A model generated the notes under the pieces. The model saw only the letters and a list, made by a program, of their open reading frames with translations. It was not told the origin of the DNA and did no database searches. This document shows positions 35,010 through 44,092 of a stretch of DNA of 64,000 bases, in pieces. Each line of letters opens with the position of its first letter. Within the stretch, counting starts at the first letter, position 1. The position numbers and the translations under genes are program-made. Source of the DNA: Tsukamurella sp. 8F (GTDB taxonomy: Bacteria > Actinomycetota > Actinomycetes > Mycobacteriales > Mycobacteriaceae); NCBI RefSeq assembly GCF_029167375.1, contig NZ_JARFTP010000002.1, positions 1 through 64,000 on the forward strand, written 5' to 3'.

Positions 35010-36763
35010 TCGTCCGCGGCGGACTGTGGTTCGACGGCACCGGTGGTGACCCGCGGATCGCGAACCTGGGAATCGCGGGTGGCCGTGTCGTCGCCGCTTC
35101 GGCCGACCCGCTGGATGAGACCGGCTGTCCGGATGTCGTGGACGCGTGCGGTAAGTGGGTGATGCCGGGGTTCATCGACATCCATACGCACTACGACGCC
35201 GAGGTCCTGCTGAACCCGGGCCTGGGGGAGTCGGTGCGGCATGGGATCACCACGGTGCTCTTCGGGTGCTGCTCGATGTCCACCGTGTACGTCGAGAACG
35301 ACGACGCCGCGGACCTTTTCAGTCGGGTCGAGGCCGTGCCCAGGCGGCATGTGATCGGCGCGCTCGACAGATTCCGTGACTGGGACGGCCCCGAGGGGTA
35401 TATCGAGTGCATCGACGGGCTGCCGCTGGGTCCCAATGTGGCCTCGTTCGTGGGACATTCGGATCTGCGCACCGCCGTCCTGGGGCTCGGGCGGGCGACC
35501 GACGGTTCCGTCCGGCCCACCCGGGCCGAGATCGACACGATGGCGCGCATGCTCGATAGGGCGCTGCGCGCCGGGATGCTGGGGATGTCGGGGATGGACA
35601 CCCAGCTGGACAAGCTCGACGGCGACCGTTACCGATCGCGCGCGCTGCCGTCGACCTATGCGCGGTGGCCCGAGCGATGGCGGCTCGTCGACGTGTTGCG
35701 CGAGCGGTGCGGTGTGCTGCAGAGCGCGCCCGACATCGATCGGCCCCTCACCGCCCTGATGTTCTTCCTGGCGTCGGGCACTCGGCTCTTCCGCCGCGAA
35801 CGTGCCGTCCCCGTAAGTCTTCTCGTCTCCTTCGACACGAAGACCGCGCGCGGTGCCCACATCGCGCTGCGTCGGCTCACGCAATGGGGTAACACGGTGC
35901 TGCGGTCCGACGTGCGATTCCAGCATCTGCCTGTTCCGTTCACCCTCTACTCCGACGGCATCGACCTTCCGGTGTTCGAGGAGTTCGGTGCCGGGACCGC
36001 AGCGCTGCACTTGCGGGATCAGATCGAGCGCAACGCGCTACTGGCAGACGAGGACTACCGCCGCCGGTTCCGGCGGGAGCTACGGGGCAAGCTGTTCAAG
36101 CCCAGCGCCTGGAACAAGGACTTCTATGAAGCGACCGTTGTCGAATGCCCCGACGTTGCGAACGTGGGCAAGAGCTTCGGCCGGATCGCCGACGAGCGCG
36201 GTGTCGACCCGGTGGACGCGTTCCTCGATGTGCTGGTCGAGCACGGCGAGCGCAACGTCCGATGGACGACAACCCTGCATAACGACCGCGAGGCGGTGCT
36301 GGATCGGATGGCGACCTATCCGACGGTGCACCTGGGCTTCTCGGACGCGGGAGCCCACCTCAGGAACATGGCGTTCTACAACATGCCGCTGCGTTTCCTG
36401 CGGCGCATGCGGGATGCGCGTGAGGCCGGCAGCCCGATCATGTCGATCGGGCATGCGGTGCACCGGCTGACCGGCGAGCTCGGTTCGTGGTTCGGTCTGG
36501 ACGCCGGCTATCTCCGCCTGGGCGATCGCGCCGATCTCGTGGTCATCGATCCCCACGCCCTAGACGCTCGTGTCGACGAGTATCACGAGTCTCCGGTCCC
36601 GTTCTACGACGGGCTGTCGCGCATGGTGAACCGTGACGATGCGACGGTGGTGGCCACCGCCGTGGGCGGCACCGTCGTCTACCGGCTGGGTCGCTTCGCG
36701 GACGGCTACGGCGAGACCGTGCGAACGGGGAGGTACCTGAGGCACGGTCGATATCCGTACTGA
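34997..36763 (+). CDS. Amidohydrolase, N-acyl-D-amino-acid deacylase family
   Basis: The protein has 588 residues. It begins FDLIVRGGLWFDGTGGDPR and carries the metal site GFIDIHTHYDAEVLLNPGL (HxH), then GITTVLFGCCSMSTVY with the family Cys. Late come HLGFSDAGAHLRNMAF with the catalytic Asp and LGDRADLVVIDPHALD, the beta-domain close. Family members hydrolyse N-acyl-D-amino acids or related amides. GGAGGAGGG lies 5 bases upstream of the ATG. Coupling to an SDR under PadR control, and a ceramidase gene nearby, suggests use of an N-acylated compound; the substrate is unknown. Confidence 0.82.
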   Translation: MFDLIVRGGLWFDGTGGDPRIANLGIAGGRVVAASADPLDETGCPDVVDACGKWVMPGFIDIHTHYDAEVLLNPGLGESVRHGITTVLFGCCSMSTVYVENDDAADLFSRVEAVPRRHVIGALDRFRDWDGPEGYIECIDGLPLGPNVASFVGHSDLRTAVLGLGRATDGSVRPTRAEIDTMARMLDRALRAGMLGMSGMDTQLDKLDGDRYRSRALPSTYARWPERWRLVDVLRERCGVLQSAPDIDRPLTALMFFLASGTRLFRRERAVPVSLLVSFDTKTARGAHIALRRLTQWGNTVLRSDVRFQHLPVPFTLYSDGIDLPVFEEFGAGTAALHLRDQIERNALLADEDYRRRFRRELRGKLFKPSAWNKDFYEATVVECPDVANVGKSFGRIADERGVDPVDAFLDVLVEHGERNVRWTTTLHNDREAVLDRMATYPTVHLGFSDAGAHLRNMAFYNMPLRFLRRMRDAREAGSPIMSIGHAVHRLTGELGSWFGLDAGYLRLGDRADLVVIDPHALDARVDEYHESPVPFYDGLSRMVNRDDATVVATAVGGTVVYRLGRFADGYGETVRTGRYLRHGRYPY

Positions 36764-36822
36764 CGCCGTGCATGTACTCGCGGGGTAATCGTCATTCGTC
36801 GGCCGGTGGCGCACAGTGGGGC

Positions 36823-37146
36823 ATGGCGACGACACGATACGAGCGGGCGGTGCAACTCGCTATGCGCGCAGACAAGGTGGGCTCCGACTGGTTCATCGGC
36901 GGCGGATTCTTCGTGGCGCCGGCGCTGATCGCTATCGGGAAGTGGTGGCCTGCCGCGATGCCGGTGGCGATCGGTGTCCTGGTCACCGCGGCGATCCTCC
37001 TCGCGGTGCTCGGCGTGGTGATGGCCTGTGGGCTGACGGTACTGGCGCGGCGCGGGGCCTCGTTCGACAAGGACTTCTGGCAGCAGGTGTTCCCGCAGGC
37101 CCGGCGCATCGACTGGCCCGAGCGCCGGCCTTCGCAACGCGACTAG
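36823..37146 (+). CDS. Small membrane protein, unknown function
   Basis: The protein has 107 residues and no family is recognised. There are two hydrophobic segments (about residues 27-43 and 48-73: FVAPALIAIGKWW and VAIGVLVTAAILLAVLGVV), with a charged N-terminus (TRYERAVQLAMRADKVGSDW) and an aromatic/basic C-terminus (FWQQVFPQARRIDWPERRP), both probably cytoplasmic. ATG 36823 is chosen; an upstream ATG at 36772 would add a polar stretch of 17 residues. Its stop overlaps the stop of the convergent gene (CTAG). Confidence 0.6.
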   Translation: MATTRYERAVQLAMRADKVGSDWFIGGGFFVAPALIAIGKWWPAAMPVAIGVLVTAAILLAVLGVVMACGLTVLARRGASFDKDFWQQVFPQARRIDWPERRPSQRD

Positions 37147-37442
37147 CTGTGGGGTCGAAGTGCTGCCCAGGCGCCGAAGAACAATGCCACCAGCACCAGG
37201 ACCCCGCCGACCCACAGGTTGGACGAGCTGCCGACCGACATGTCGATGGGGTCTGCGGAGTGCTGGTGGTCGCCCGCGCCCGCTCCGGCCAGCCCGGGCG
37301 CGAAGCCTGCGATCAGGAGCAGCACGCCGTATAGGCCCAGCAGTGCGGCGATGATCGTCCGGATGTCGAAGAGTCGCGTGAACAGGTTGCCCCTCCTGGT
37401 CTCGTCGGTTGCCGAGCCGTTCGGAATATCTTTGTCGCTCAT
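37143..37442 (-). CDS. Small membrane protein next to the SLC5 symporter
   Basis: The protein has 99 residues and no family is recognised. A polar N-terminus (MSDKDIPNGSATDETRRGN) is followed by two membrane helices (IIAALLGLYGVLLLIAGFAP and LWVGGVLVLVALFFGAWAAL) joined by a His/Asp loop (GDHQHSADPIDM). It lies 23 bases after the symporter gene on the same strand, so it may be an accessory subunit, as small partner proteins often follow sodium/solute symporters. That role is inferred only from position. ATG 37442 is the natural start. Confidence 0.6.
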   Translation of the reverse strand: MSDKDIPNGSATDETRRGNLFTRLFDIRTIIAALLGLYGVLLLIAGFAPGLAGAGAGDHQHSADPIDMSVGSSSNLWVGGVLVLVALFFGAWAALRPHS

Positions 37443-37465
37443 GGTTTCTCGCTTCTTCTCGAATG

Positions 37466-39172
37466 TCAGTGGAAGACCACGTTGAGGATGACGACCAGGA
37501 TGATAACGACGCTGCCGAGCGGCACGGGCCGTGCGATCCACGGGGTCTTGGTGTCCTCCTCGCCCGCGAGGGTCTTCTTGTCGGTGAGGGAGTAGACGAA
37601 GCCGCGCAAGTCCTCGTCGGGCTTGGGACGTGTCACGAGGGAGATCAGGACCGACAGCGCGATGTCCACGACGAACGCGGCGGATGCGGCGATGAACGGC
37701 ATGCCCTGGCCGGGGAGATCGATGACGCCGGTCTCTTGAAGCACGAAGACCAGGACGGCCGATGCGGTGCCGGCGACCAGGCCCACCCAGCCCGCGGTCG
37801 GCGTCATGCGCTTCCAGAACATGCCGAGGATGAACGTCGCGAACAGAGGCGCGTTGAAGAAGCCGAACAGCGTCTGCAGGTAGTCCATCAGGTTGGAGTA
37901 GCCCGCTGCGATGGTCGCGGTGCCGATGGCAAGGAGGACGGCCGCGACCGTCGCGATGCGGCCGACCGTGATGTAGTAGCGGTCCTCGCGGTCCTTCACG
38001 ACATACTGCTGCCAGATGTCGTACGAGAACACCGTGTTGAATGCCGATACATTGGCGGCCATGCCGGCCATGAACGAGGCGATCAACCCCGCGACGGCGA
38101 CGCCGAGCAGGCCGTTGGGGAGGATGTCACGCATCATCAGAAGGATCGCGTCGTTGTACGTGAATCCCTGTGCGGTGCCGGTGTTCTTGAGATGGATCAT
38201 GTCGCCGATCGAGGCCGCGCAGATCATGCCTGGGACGATCACGACGAACGGGATGAACATCTTGGGGATCGCGCCGATGATGGGGGCGCGGCGCGCGGCA
38301 GACGTGGAGTCGGAAGCCATGGCGCGCTGGACCTCGACGAAGTTGGTTGTCCAGTAGCCGAACGAGAGCACGAATCCGAGGCCGAACACGATGCCGACCA
38401 CCGACCACACGGGCGATGAGAATCCGCTCAGCGCCTGGCCCGGCCATGAGTTCAGTTGCTCGTGCACCGTTGCGGTCACGGCGCCCTTGTCAGAATGCGT
38501 GTCGATCACGCGCTCCTCGAGGCCACTCCAGCCGCCGACCTTGATGAGGCCGATCACGGTCAGCGGTACCAGCGCCGCGAGGATCACGAAGAACTGAAGA
38601 ACCTCGTTGTAGATGGCTGCGGAGAGACCGCCGAGGGCCGTGTACGTCAGGACCACGGCGGCCGCGACGATCAGCGAGACCCATTCTGGCCAACCGAGAA
38701 CCGCTTTGATCACGGTGGCCAGCAGGTACAGGTTGACGCCGGCGATCAGCACCTGCGCGAGCGCGAAGCTGATCGCGTTGACCAGGTGCGCGCCGGTGCC
38801 GAAGCGGCGACGCATGAACTCGGGGACGCTGCGCACCTTCGAGCCGTAGTAGAACGGCATCATCACCAGGCCGAGGAACACCATGGCCGGGATGGCACCG
38901 ATCCAGTAGTAGTGCATGGTCGAGATGCCGATCTGCGCGCCGTTGGCGGACATGCCCATGATCTCGACCGCGCCGAGGTTGGCGGACACGAACGCGATGC
39001 CCGTCACCCAGGCCGGCAGGCGACGTCCCGACAGGAAGAAGTCGAGGCTCGAGGATATCTGGTGCCGGGCGAGGTAGCCGATGCCTAGCACGAACACGAA
39101 GTAGATGGCGATGAGCACGTAGTCCAGGGCCCCGGTGTTGAGCCTCAGGACCGCGTCGGAAGCCACGTTCAC
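37466..39172 (-). CDS. SLC5-family sodium/solute symporter, probably for galactose
   Basis: The protein has 568 residues and about 14 membrane helices. SLC5 features are visible: FFLSGRRLPAWVTGIAFVSANLGAVEIMGM near the N-terminus (the sodium-site region), VVLTYTALGGLSAAIYNE, and SFGYWTTNFVEVQRAMAS. The neighbours deoR-galT-galK, divergent across a shared control region, suggest galactose or a related sugar as substrate. A TTG at 39178 is possible, but the GTG at 39172 has AAGGGAG 6 bases upstream. Confidence 0.85.
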   Translation of the reverse strand: MNVASDAVLRLNTGALDYVLIAIYFVFVLGIGYLARHQISSSLDFFLSGRRLPAWVTGIAFVSANLGAVEIMGMSANGAQIGISTMHYYWIGAIPAMVFLGLVMMPFYYGSKVRSVPEFMRRRFGTGAHLVNAISFALAQVLIAGVNLYLLATVIKAVLGWPEWVSLIVAAAVVLTYTALGGLSAAIYNEVLQFFVILAALVPLTVIGLIKVGGWSGLEERVIDTHSDKGAVTATVHEQLNSWPGQALSGFSSPVWSVVGIVFGLGFVLSFGYWTTNFVEVQRAMASDSTSAARRAPIIGAIPKMFIPFVVIVPGMICAASIGDMIHLKNTGTAQGFTYNDAILLMMRDILPNGLLGVAVAGLIASFMAGMAANVSAFNTVFSYDIWQQYVVKDREDRYYITVGRIATVAAVLLAIGTATIAAGYSNLMDYLQTLFGFFNAPLFATFILGMFWKRMTPTAGWVGLVAGTASAVLVFVLQETGVIDLPGQGMPFIAASAAFVVDIALSVLISLVTRPKPDEDLRGFVYSLTDKKTLAGEEDTKTPWIARPVPLGSVVIILVVILNVVFH

Positions 39173-39294
39173 GGGCAACTCCCTTGTTGCTTCGGATGAC
39201 AGGTGTAACGGAATCTAACATTGTCGAACAGAAATGCACCAGCAAATCGCATGATTGTCCGTCCAACGTGTTCGAGTTTGGTAGATTTCGTGGC
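39173..39294. promoter_or_regulatory. Divergent control region of the galactose locus
   Basis: This AT-rich gap separates the symporter (minus) and the DeoR regulator (plus). TAGATT at 39282-39287 ends 7 bases before the GTG at 39295, giving a leaderless start for the regulator. A second TAGATT reads on the minus strand at 39211-39216 and could be the -10 of the symporter. DeoR sites probably lie between them, but I could not define the operator. Confidence 0.4.
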
Positions 39295-40107
39295 GTGCTT
39301 GCAGCCGAGCGACGTGGACGCGTGCTAGCGGCGGTGGTGACCCGGGGTGCTGTGCGGGTGACCGATCTCGCCGCCGAGCTCGATGTCTCCGAGATGACGA
39401 TCCGCCGCGACCTGGACCAGCTCGAGGCCGACGGCGAGGTGACCAAGGTGCATGGCGGCGCGGTGCGCGCCGGCGGTGAGCCGGGGGTCCGCGGGGCGGA
39501 GCCCTACTCCGCACATAAGGCCGGGAGGGAGACACATGAGAAGCGGGCCATCGCCGACGCTGCCCTCGGACTGGTATCCGACGGCATGACGCTGGCCATC
39601 GGCGCGGGTACGACGACGCTCGAGCTCGCTCGCCGCCTGCGCGGGCGCGATGTCTCCGTCGTCACGAACTCGGTGTCGATCTTCCATGCGCTCACCGACC
39701 GCGACGATGGGCTGCCAGACCTCCGCGGAGGCGCGGGCGCGGTGCAGCTGACCGGCGGTCAGCGGACACCGTCGGATGCACTCGTCGGGCCGGTCGCCAA
39801 CGCGGCCCTCGAGCGCTTCCGCACGGACCTGGCGTTCCTCGGCACCCACGGCATAGACCCCTATGCGGGCTTCACGACGCCGAATATCGGTGAGGCCGAG
39901 ACGAATCGGCGGATCATCGGCACATCCCGTGCCACGGTGCTGCTGGCCGATCACACCAAGTACGGGGAGATCGGCGCGCACCTGTTCGCCGAGTTCGGGC
40001 GCGTCGACAAGCTGGTCACGGACGCCGGTCTCACCCCCGCGCGGCGCACGGAGCTCGCGCGCCGTATCGAACTGACGGTCGCCGACACCGGCCGCGAGGA
40101 GGAATGA
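39295..40107 (+). CDS. DeoR-family regulator of galactose metabolism
   Basis: The protein has 270 residues. It begins VLAAERRGRVLAAVVTRGAV; the HTH is VTDLAAELDVSEMTIRRDLDQLE, followed by KVHGGAV, the classic DeoR N-terminal domain. The C-terminal sensor is the sugar-phosphate-isomerase-like fold (LAIGAGTTTLELARRLRGRD, LLADHTKYGE). It is directly upstream of galT and divergent from the symporter, so it probably represses uptake and the Leloir pathway until a sugar phosphate builds up. The open frame extends to 39184, but the GTG at 39295 gives the conserved start. Confidence 0.85.
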   Translation: MLAAERRGRVLAAVVTRGAVRVTDLAAELDVSEMTIRRDLDQLEADGEVTKVHGGAVRAGGEPGVRGAEPYSAHKAGRETHEKRAIADAALGLVSDGMTLAIGAGTTTLELARRLRGRDVSVVTNSVSIFHALTDRDDGLPDLRGGAGAVQLTGGQRTPSDALVGPVANAALERFRTDLAFLGTHGIDPYAGFTTPNIGEAETNRRIIGTSRATVLLADHTKYGEIGAHLFAEFGRVDKLVTDAGLTPARRTELARRIELTVADTGREEE

Positions 40108-40108
40108 C

Positions 40109-41230
40109 GTGAGCAGGGCTCTGCCACAGCCGATTCGAGCCACCCTCGCAGACGGCCGCGAGATGATGTTCTTCGACGGTCCGGGGGACGCGCCGACCCG
40201 GCCCGGGGTCGACCATCGCGATCTGCCGCACCGGCCCTCCGAGAGTCCTACCGGCGTCCGCTACGACATGCAGACCGACGACTGGGTGATGACGGCGCCT
40301 GCGCGCCAGCAGCGGACGTACAAGCCCCCACGCCGGATGTGCCCCCTGTGCCCGGACCCGGCCGGTCTCTCCAGTGAGGTACCTGCCGAGGACTACCACG
40401 TCGCGGTGTTCGAGAATCGCTTTCCGTCACTGTCCACCGCGCGTGCCGGATCGGGTTTCACGCTTCCGGGCGACCGCGCATCCGGCAGCGAGGCCCCGGG
40501 GTACGGCCGCTGCGAGGTCGTGTGCTTCACCAGTGACCACGATGGCGCCTTCTCGTCCCTCTCGCCCGAACGTGCCCGACTCGTGGTCGATGTGTGGGCT
40601 CAGCGCACGGCCGATCTGCTCGCCCGGGACGGCGTCGAGGAGGTGTACTGCTTCGAGAATCGCGGCGAGGAGATCGGTGTCACCCTCACACATCCGCACG
40701 GGCAGATCTATGCGTATCCGTACCGAACGCATCGCACTCAGACGATGCTGCGTGCGGCGGCCCAGCATCGCGCCGCGACCGGCACCGACCTGTGGGAGTC
40801 GATCCTGCAGTACGAGACCGATCCGGGCACAAGGGTCCTCGTGCGAACCGAACACACCACGGCGTTCGTGCCGTTCGCCGCCCGATGGCCGGCTGAGGTG
40901 CACGTCTACCCGAATCGTCACTGCCGCAACCTGACCGAACTCAGCGACGCCGAGGCGGATGATCTGGCGCGTGTGTACCTGACCGTGCTCCGCGGATACG
41001 ACGGCCTGTACGGCGACCCGCTGCCGTACATCGCGTCGTGGCACCAGTACCGAGCGAGCGCGGACGAGGGCTACCTGCACGCCGAGCTGTTCTCGGTGCG
41101 TCGCAGCGCCGACAAGCTCAAGTACCTCGCCGGGTCCGAGTCCGGGCGGGACGCATTCGTCACCGACAAGACCCCGGAGCAGGTCGCGGCCGAGCTGCGG
41201 GTGGCTATCGAGGCCGTGGTGACGGTATGA
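40109..41230 (+). CDS. galT: Galactose-1-phosphate uridylyltransferase
   Basis: The protein has 373 residues. The catalytic motif is LTHPHGQIYAYP with the nucleophile His, the zinc Cys pair is in RRMCPLCPDP, and VHVYPNRHCRNLTEL follows. It exchanges UMP between UDP-glucose and galactose-1-phosphate. The GTG lies one base after the deoR stop and the TGA overlaps galK. galE is not in the window. Confidence 0.95.
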   Translation: MSRALPQPIRATLADGREMMFFDGPGDAPTRPGVDHRDLPHRPSESPTGVRYDMQTDDWVMTAPARQQRTYKPPRRMCPLCPDPAGLSSEVPAEDYHVAVFENRFPSLSTARAGSGFTLPGDRASGSEAPGYGRCEVVCFTSDHDGAFSSLSPERARLVVDVWAQRTADLLARDGVEEVYCFENRGEEIGVTLTHPHGQIYAYPYRTHRTQTMLRAAAQHRAATGTDLWESILQYETDPGTRVLVRTEHTTAFVPFAARWPAEVHVYPNRHCRNLTELSDAEADDLARVYLTVLRGYDGLYGDPLPYIASWHQYRASADEGYLHAELFSVRRSADKLKYLAGSESGRDAFVTDKTPEQVAAELRVAIEAVVTV

Positions 41231-42306
41231 CCCGTCGCGCCTACGCGCCGGGTCGCGTCAACCTGATCGGCGAGCACACCGACTACAACCTCGGTTACGC
41301 CCTGCCTATAGCGCTGCAGGTCGGTACGACCGTCGAATACGACCCGGGGCCGGGCGATCTCGTCGCTTCCTCCGCCGACGAGCCGGACGTTGCAATGATC
41401 CCGACGGATACCGTGCCGGGCGGCGTGACAGGCTGGGGCGCATATGTCGCAGGTTGCCTCTGGGTGCTGCGTGACGCCGGGCATCCGGTGGGCGGCGGAC
41501 GGGTGAGGGTTGCCTCCGATGTACCTGTGGGAGCAGGTCTCTCGTCGTCCGCTGCCCTCGAATGTGCAGCGTTGCTGGCGCTCGTCCCGGATGTGGACGA
41601 CCGACACGCGGTGGCGAGGCTCGCCCAGCGCGCCGAGAACGAGTACGTCGGCGCGCCCACCGGTCTGCTCGACCAACTCGCCAGCCTCTACGGTGCACCG
41701 GACACCGCTCTGCTCATCGACTTCCTGACGCTCGACGTGCGGCCCGTTCCGGTTCCGTCGGGCGACGGTGTGCACGTTCTGATCATCGATTCCCGTGCGC
41801 CGCATAGGCATGCGGCGGGGGAGTACAGGCAGCGCCGTGAGGCGTGCGAGGCCGCGGCGGCGGAGCTCGGGGCGGACTCGCTGCGCGCCGTGGGTGACGT
41901 CCTGGGCGTGGACTCGTGGCGGCGTCTCAGCGACGACGTCGTGCGGCGGCGAGCCCGGCATATCCTCACGGAGAACGTGCGGGTGCTCGAGGCGGCTGAC
42001 GCTCTGCGTGGTAGCGACTTCGAGAAGCTGGGCGCGCTGATGAGCGACTCGCACGCGTCGATGCGGGACGACTTCGAGATCACGATTCCGTCGATCGACA
42101 GGATCGCCTCCGCGGCAGTGGATCTGGGAGCCTACGGCGCCCGCATGACAGGCGGCGGCTTCGGTGGTTCGGTGGTCGCCTTCGCCCCTGCCGGGGCGAC
42201 CGAGCGGATCGAGGCGGAGCTGCCCGGCATCATCGAGAGCCTGGGACACCCGCGGCCCACGGTGCGGAGAGTCAGCGCGGGGCGTGGCGCGCAGCGGCTG
42301 ATCTAG
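41227..42306 (+). CDS. galK: Galactokinase
   Basis: The protein has 359 residues of the GHMP family. The galactokinase signature APGRVNLIGEHTDYNLGYAL, the ATP loop VPVGAGLSSSAALE and the motif GARMTGGGFGGSVVAF are present. It phosphorylates galactose at C1. With the symporter and galT it completes uptake and entry into the Leloir pathway. It is convergent with an esterase gene 9 bases away. Confidence 0.95.
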   Translation: MTRRAYAPGRVNLIGEHTDYNLGYALPIALQVGTTVEYDPGPGDLVASSADEPDVAMIPTDTVPGGVTGWGAYVAGCLWVLRDAGHPVGGGRVRVASDVPVGAGLSSSAALECAALLALVPDVDDRHAVARLAQRAENEYVGAPTGLLDQLASLYGAPDTALLIDFLTLDVRPVPVPSGDGVHVLIIDSRAPHRHAAGEYRQRREACEAAAAELGADSLRAVGDVLGVDSWRRLSDDVVRRRARHILTENVRVLEAADALRGSDFEKLGALMSDSHASMRDDFEITIPSIDRIASAAVDLGAYGARMTGGGFGGSVVAFAPAGATERIEAELPGIIESLGHPRPTVRRVSAGRGAQRLI

Positions 42307-42315
42307 CCGCCCGTG

Positions 42316-43446
42316 TCAGCCGACCGGCGCGGTGATCGTTCCGCGCGGTCCCGGGGCGGCGAGTACCGGGTTCGCCTCGCGCGTCGGCACCGAGTTCTGC
42401 GTGAGGTGCTCACGGGGCTTCGTCGCGGTGGTGCTGCCCGGTGTGCTCGTGCTGGGCGCGGAACGGAAGTCGTCGACGTAGTCGAGGATCGCGTTCTGTA
42501 CCTGCGGCCAGTACGGGTTGCTCGGCGAGTACACGTTGTGACCGGCGCCGGGAAGCAGGACCGCGCGGCCGACGCCGCCGTCGGACTTCAGGGCGGAGAT
42601 GAAACGCGTGCACTCGTGCGCGCGTACCACGCTGTCCCGGGTCCCGTTGAAGCATGTCACGGGCACCGCGGGGTTGATGTTCTGAATCGGGTTCGCGACG
42701 GCGTAGTTCTGCGGATTCTTCTCGGGGTCGCCGAGGAACTCGCGAGTGTGCCTGTTGCCGTCGGCCACGGCGACCCGCATGTCGAGGACGCCTGCGGTCG
42801 CAACGATCGCCGCGGGACGTACGGCGGGGACCGAGCCCATAGCGCCGGGTGTGAGCATCTCGCGGGCCGCGGCCCACACGGCGAGCTGGCCACCCGCGGA
42901 GTGCCCGGAGATCACGACGTCGTCGAGGTCGATCGCGGGGGCGATCTGTGCCTTGATGGTCTGTAGATAGTCGATCGCCGCGGCGGTGTCGGTGAGCGTG
43001 GTGGGGTAGCCGCCGCCCGCGCCGATGCGCCGGTATTCGACGTTCCACACAGCGACGCCGTGCGACACCAGGGACCGGGCCATGCTGGACATGGCCTTGT
43101 AGCTCGCGGGGACGCGCCAGCCGCCGCCGTGCAGCAGCACCACCACGGGGACCGGGCCGCCGACACCCGAGGGTAGGTAGAGATCGCCGATGTTCTGGTT
43201 CGGATCGCCGACGCCGCCGGGAACGGGGTACTGCAGACGAATGGGCTGTGGGATCGGGACCGAGCCGGTCACCGTGGGTGGCACCGACGGGTTGCCCTCG
43301 ACCTCGTCGTCCTCGGTCGCGCGCGGAGCCGCCGTGTGCGTCGTCGAACTCGTGCGGTGATCATCGGTGACCGGGCCGCATGCGGTGAGCGTGATCGCTG
43401 TCGCCAGGCCTAGCGTCATCAGCACGCGGAGTCGCGCTCGCTGCAC
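42316..43446 (-). CDS. Alpha/beta-hydrolase lipoprotein (esterase, HSL-like)
   Basis: The protein has 376 residues with a lipoprotein signal peptide ending ITLTAC (Cys near residue 24). After a Thr/Pro-rich linker comes the hydrolase core: the oxyanion motif LLHGGGWRVP, the nucleophile elbow ISGHSAGGQLA, and a final catalytic His in LPGAGHNVY. The pattern fits carboxylesterase/lipase family IV (HSL). The C-terminal 40 residues are Pro/Thr-rich and probably unstructured. The open frame extends to 43512, but the GTG at 43446 gives a normal signal peptide. Confidence 0.82.
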   Translation of the reverse strand: MQRARLRVLMTLGLATAITLTACGPVTDDHRTSSTTHTAAPRATEDDEVEGNPSVPPTVTGSVPIPQPIRLQYPVPGGVGDPNQNIGDLYLPSGVGGPVPVVVLLHGGGWRVPASYKAMSSMARSLVSHGVAVWNVEYRRIGAGGGYPTTLTDTAAAIDYLQTIKAQIAPAIDLDDVVISGHSAGGQLAVWAAAREMLTPGAMGSVPAVRPAAIVATAGVLDMRVAVADGNRHTREFLGDPEKNPQNYAVANPIQNINPAVPVTCFNGTRDSVVRAHECTRFISALKSDGGVGRAVLLPGAGHNVYSPSNPYWPQVQNAILDYVDDFRSAPSTSTPGSTTATKPREHLTQNSVPTREANPVLAAPGPRGTITAPVG

Positions 43447-43561
43447 CGGGCCTCGCTCTCGGGTCGTGTGGGAATCGCGCCACCCGGCGCGAGAACGCCC
43501 CACAACATACACGCCGGAACGGTCGCCTGAGCTCAGGCGCGTGCGCAGTGTGACGAGCCTC

Positions 43562-43570
43562 TAGGATAAT
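43562..43570 (+). promoter_or_regulatory. -10 region of the def operon
   Basis: TAGGATAAT contains overlapping boxes TAGGAT and GATAAT, the latter 6 bases before the def ATG at 43577. There is no Shine-Dalgarno, so def is probably leaderless or has a very short leader. Confidence 0.45.
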
Positions 43571-43576
43571 GGCCTG

Positions 43577-44092
43577 ATGACCGTTCTACCCATCCGCATG
43601 TACCCGGATCCCGTCCTGCGCACCCCTGCGGACGAGGTGACCAGCTTCGACGGTGACCTCGCCCGTCTGGTCGACGACATGATGGAGACGATGCGCGCGA
43701 ACCACGGTGCCGGTCTCGCCGCGCCGCAGGTCGGCGTGTCGCGTCGTGTGTTCGTCTACGAGTGCGGCGGGCGCTCGGGCCACATCGTCAACCCGGTGTG
43801 GCGCGCGGTCGGGGACGAGATGCAGACAGGGCCGGAGGGTTGCCTGTCGATTCCGGATATCCGGGAGGACTGCACGCGGCACATGGATGTGGTCGCCGAC
43901 GGGTTCGACGTGACGGGCGAGCCCATCACCGTCGAAGGGACCGAGATCCTCGCCAGGTGCATCCAGCACGAGACGGATCACCTGGACGGTGTGCTGTTCC
44001 TGTCCCGCCTGGATCCGGAGGTGCGGAAGGCCGCGATGCGAACTATCCGCAGTTCGCCGTGGTTCACGGGCGGCCAGGCGGTCGGGGCCTGA
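43577..44092 (+). CDS. def: Peptide deformylase
   Basis: The protein has 171 residues. All three PDF motifs are visible: [17 protein letters not shown] (metal Cys) and QHETDHLDG (HExxH). It removes the formyl group from nascent proteins. The next gene, fmt, makes the formyl group, and its ATG overlaps this stop by one base, so addition and removal are made together. The Arg-containing C-terminal tail is short. Confidence 0.96.
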   Translation: MTVLPIRMYPDPVLRTPADEVTSFDGDLARLVDDMMETMRANHGAGLAAPQVGVSRRVFVYECGGRSGHIVNPVWRAVGDEMQTGPEGCLSIPDIREDCTRHMDVVADGFDVTGEPITVEGTEILARCIQHETDHLDGVLFLSRLDPEVRKAAMRTIRSSPWFTGGQAVGA

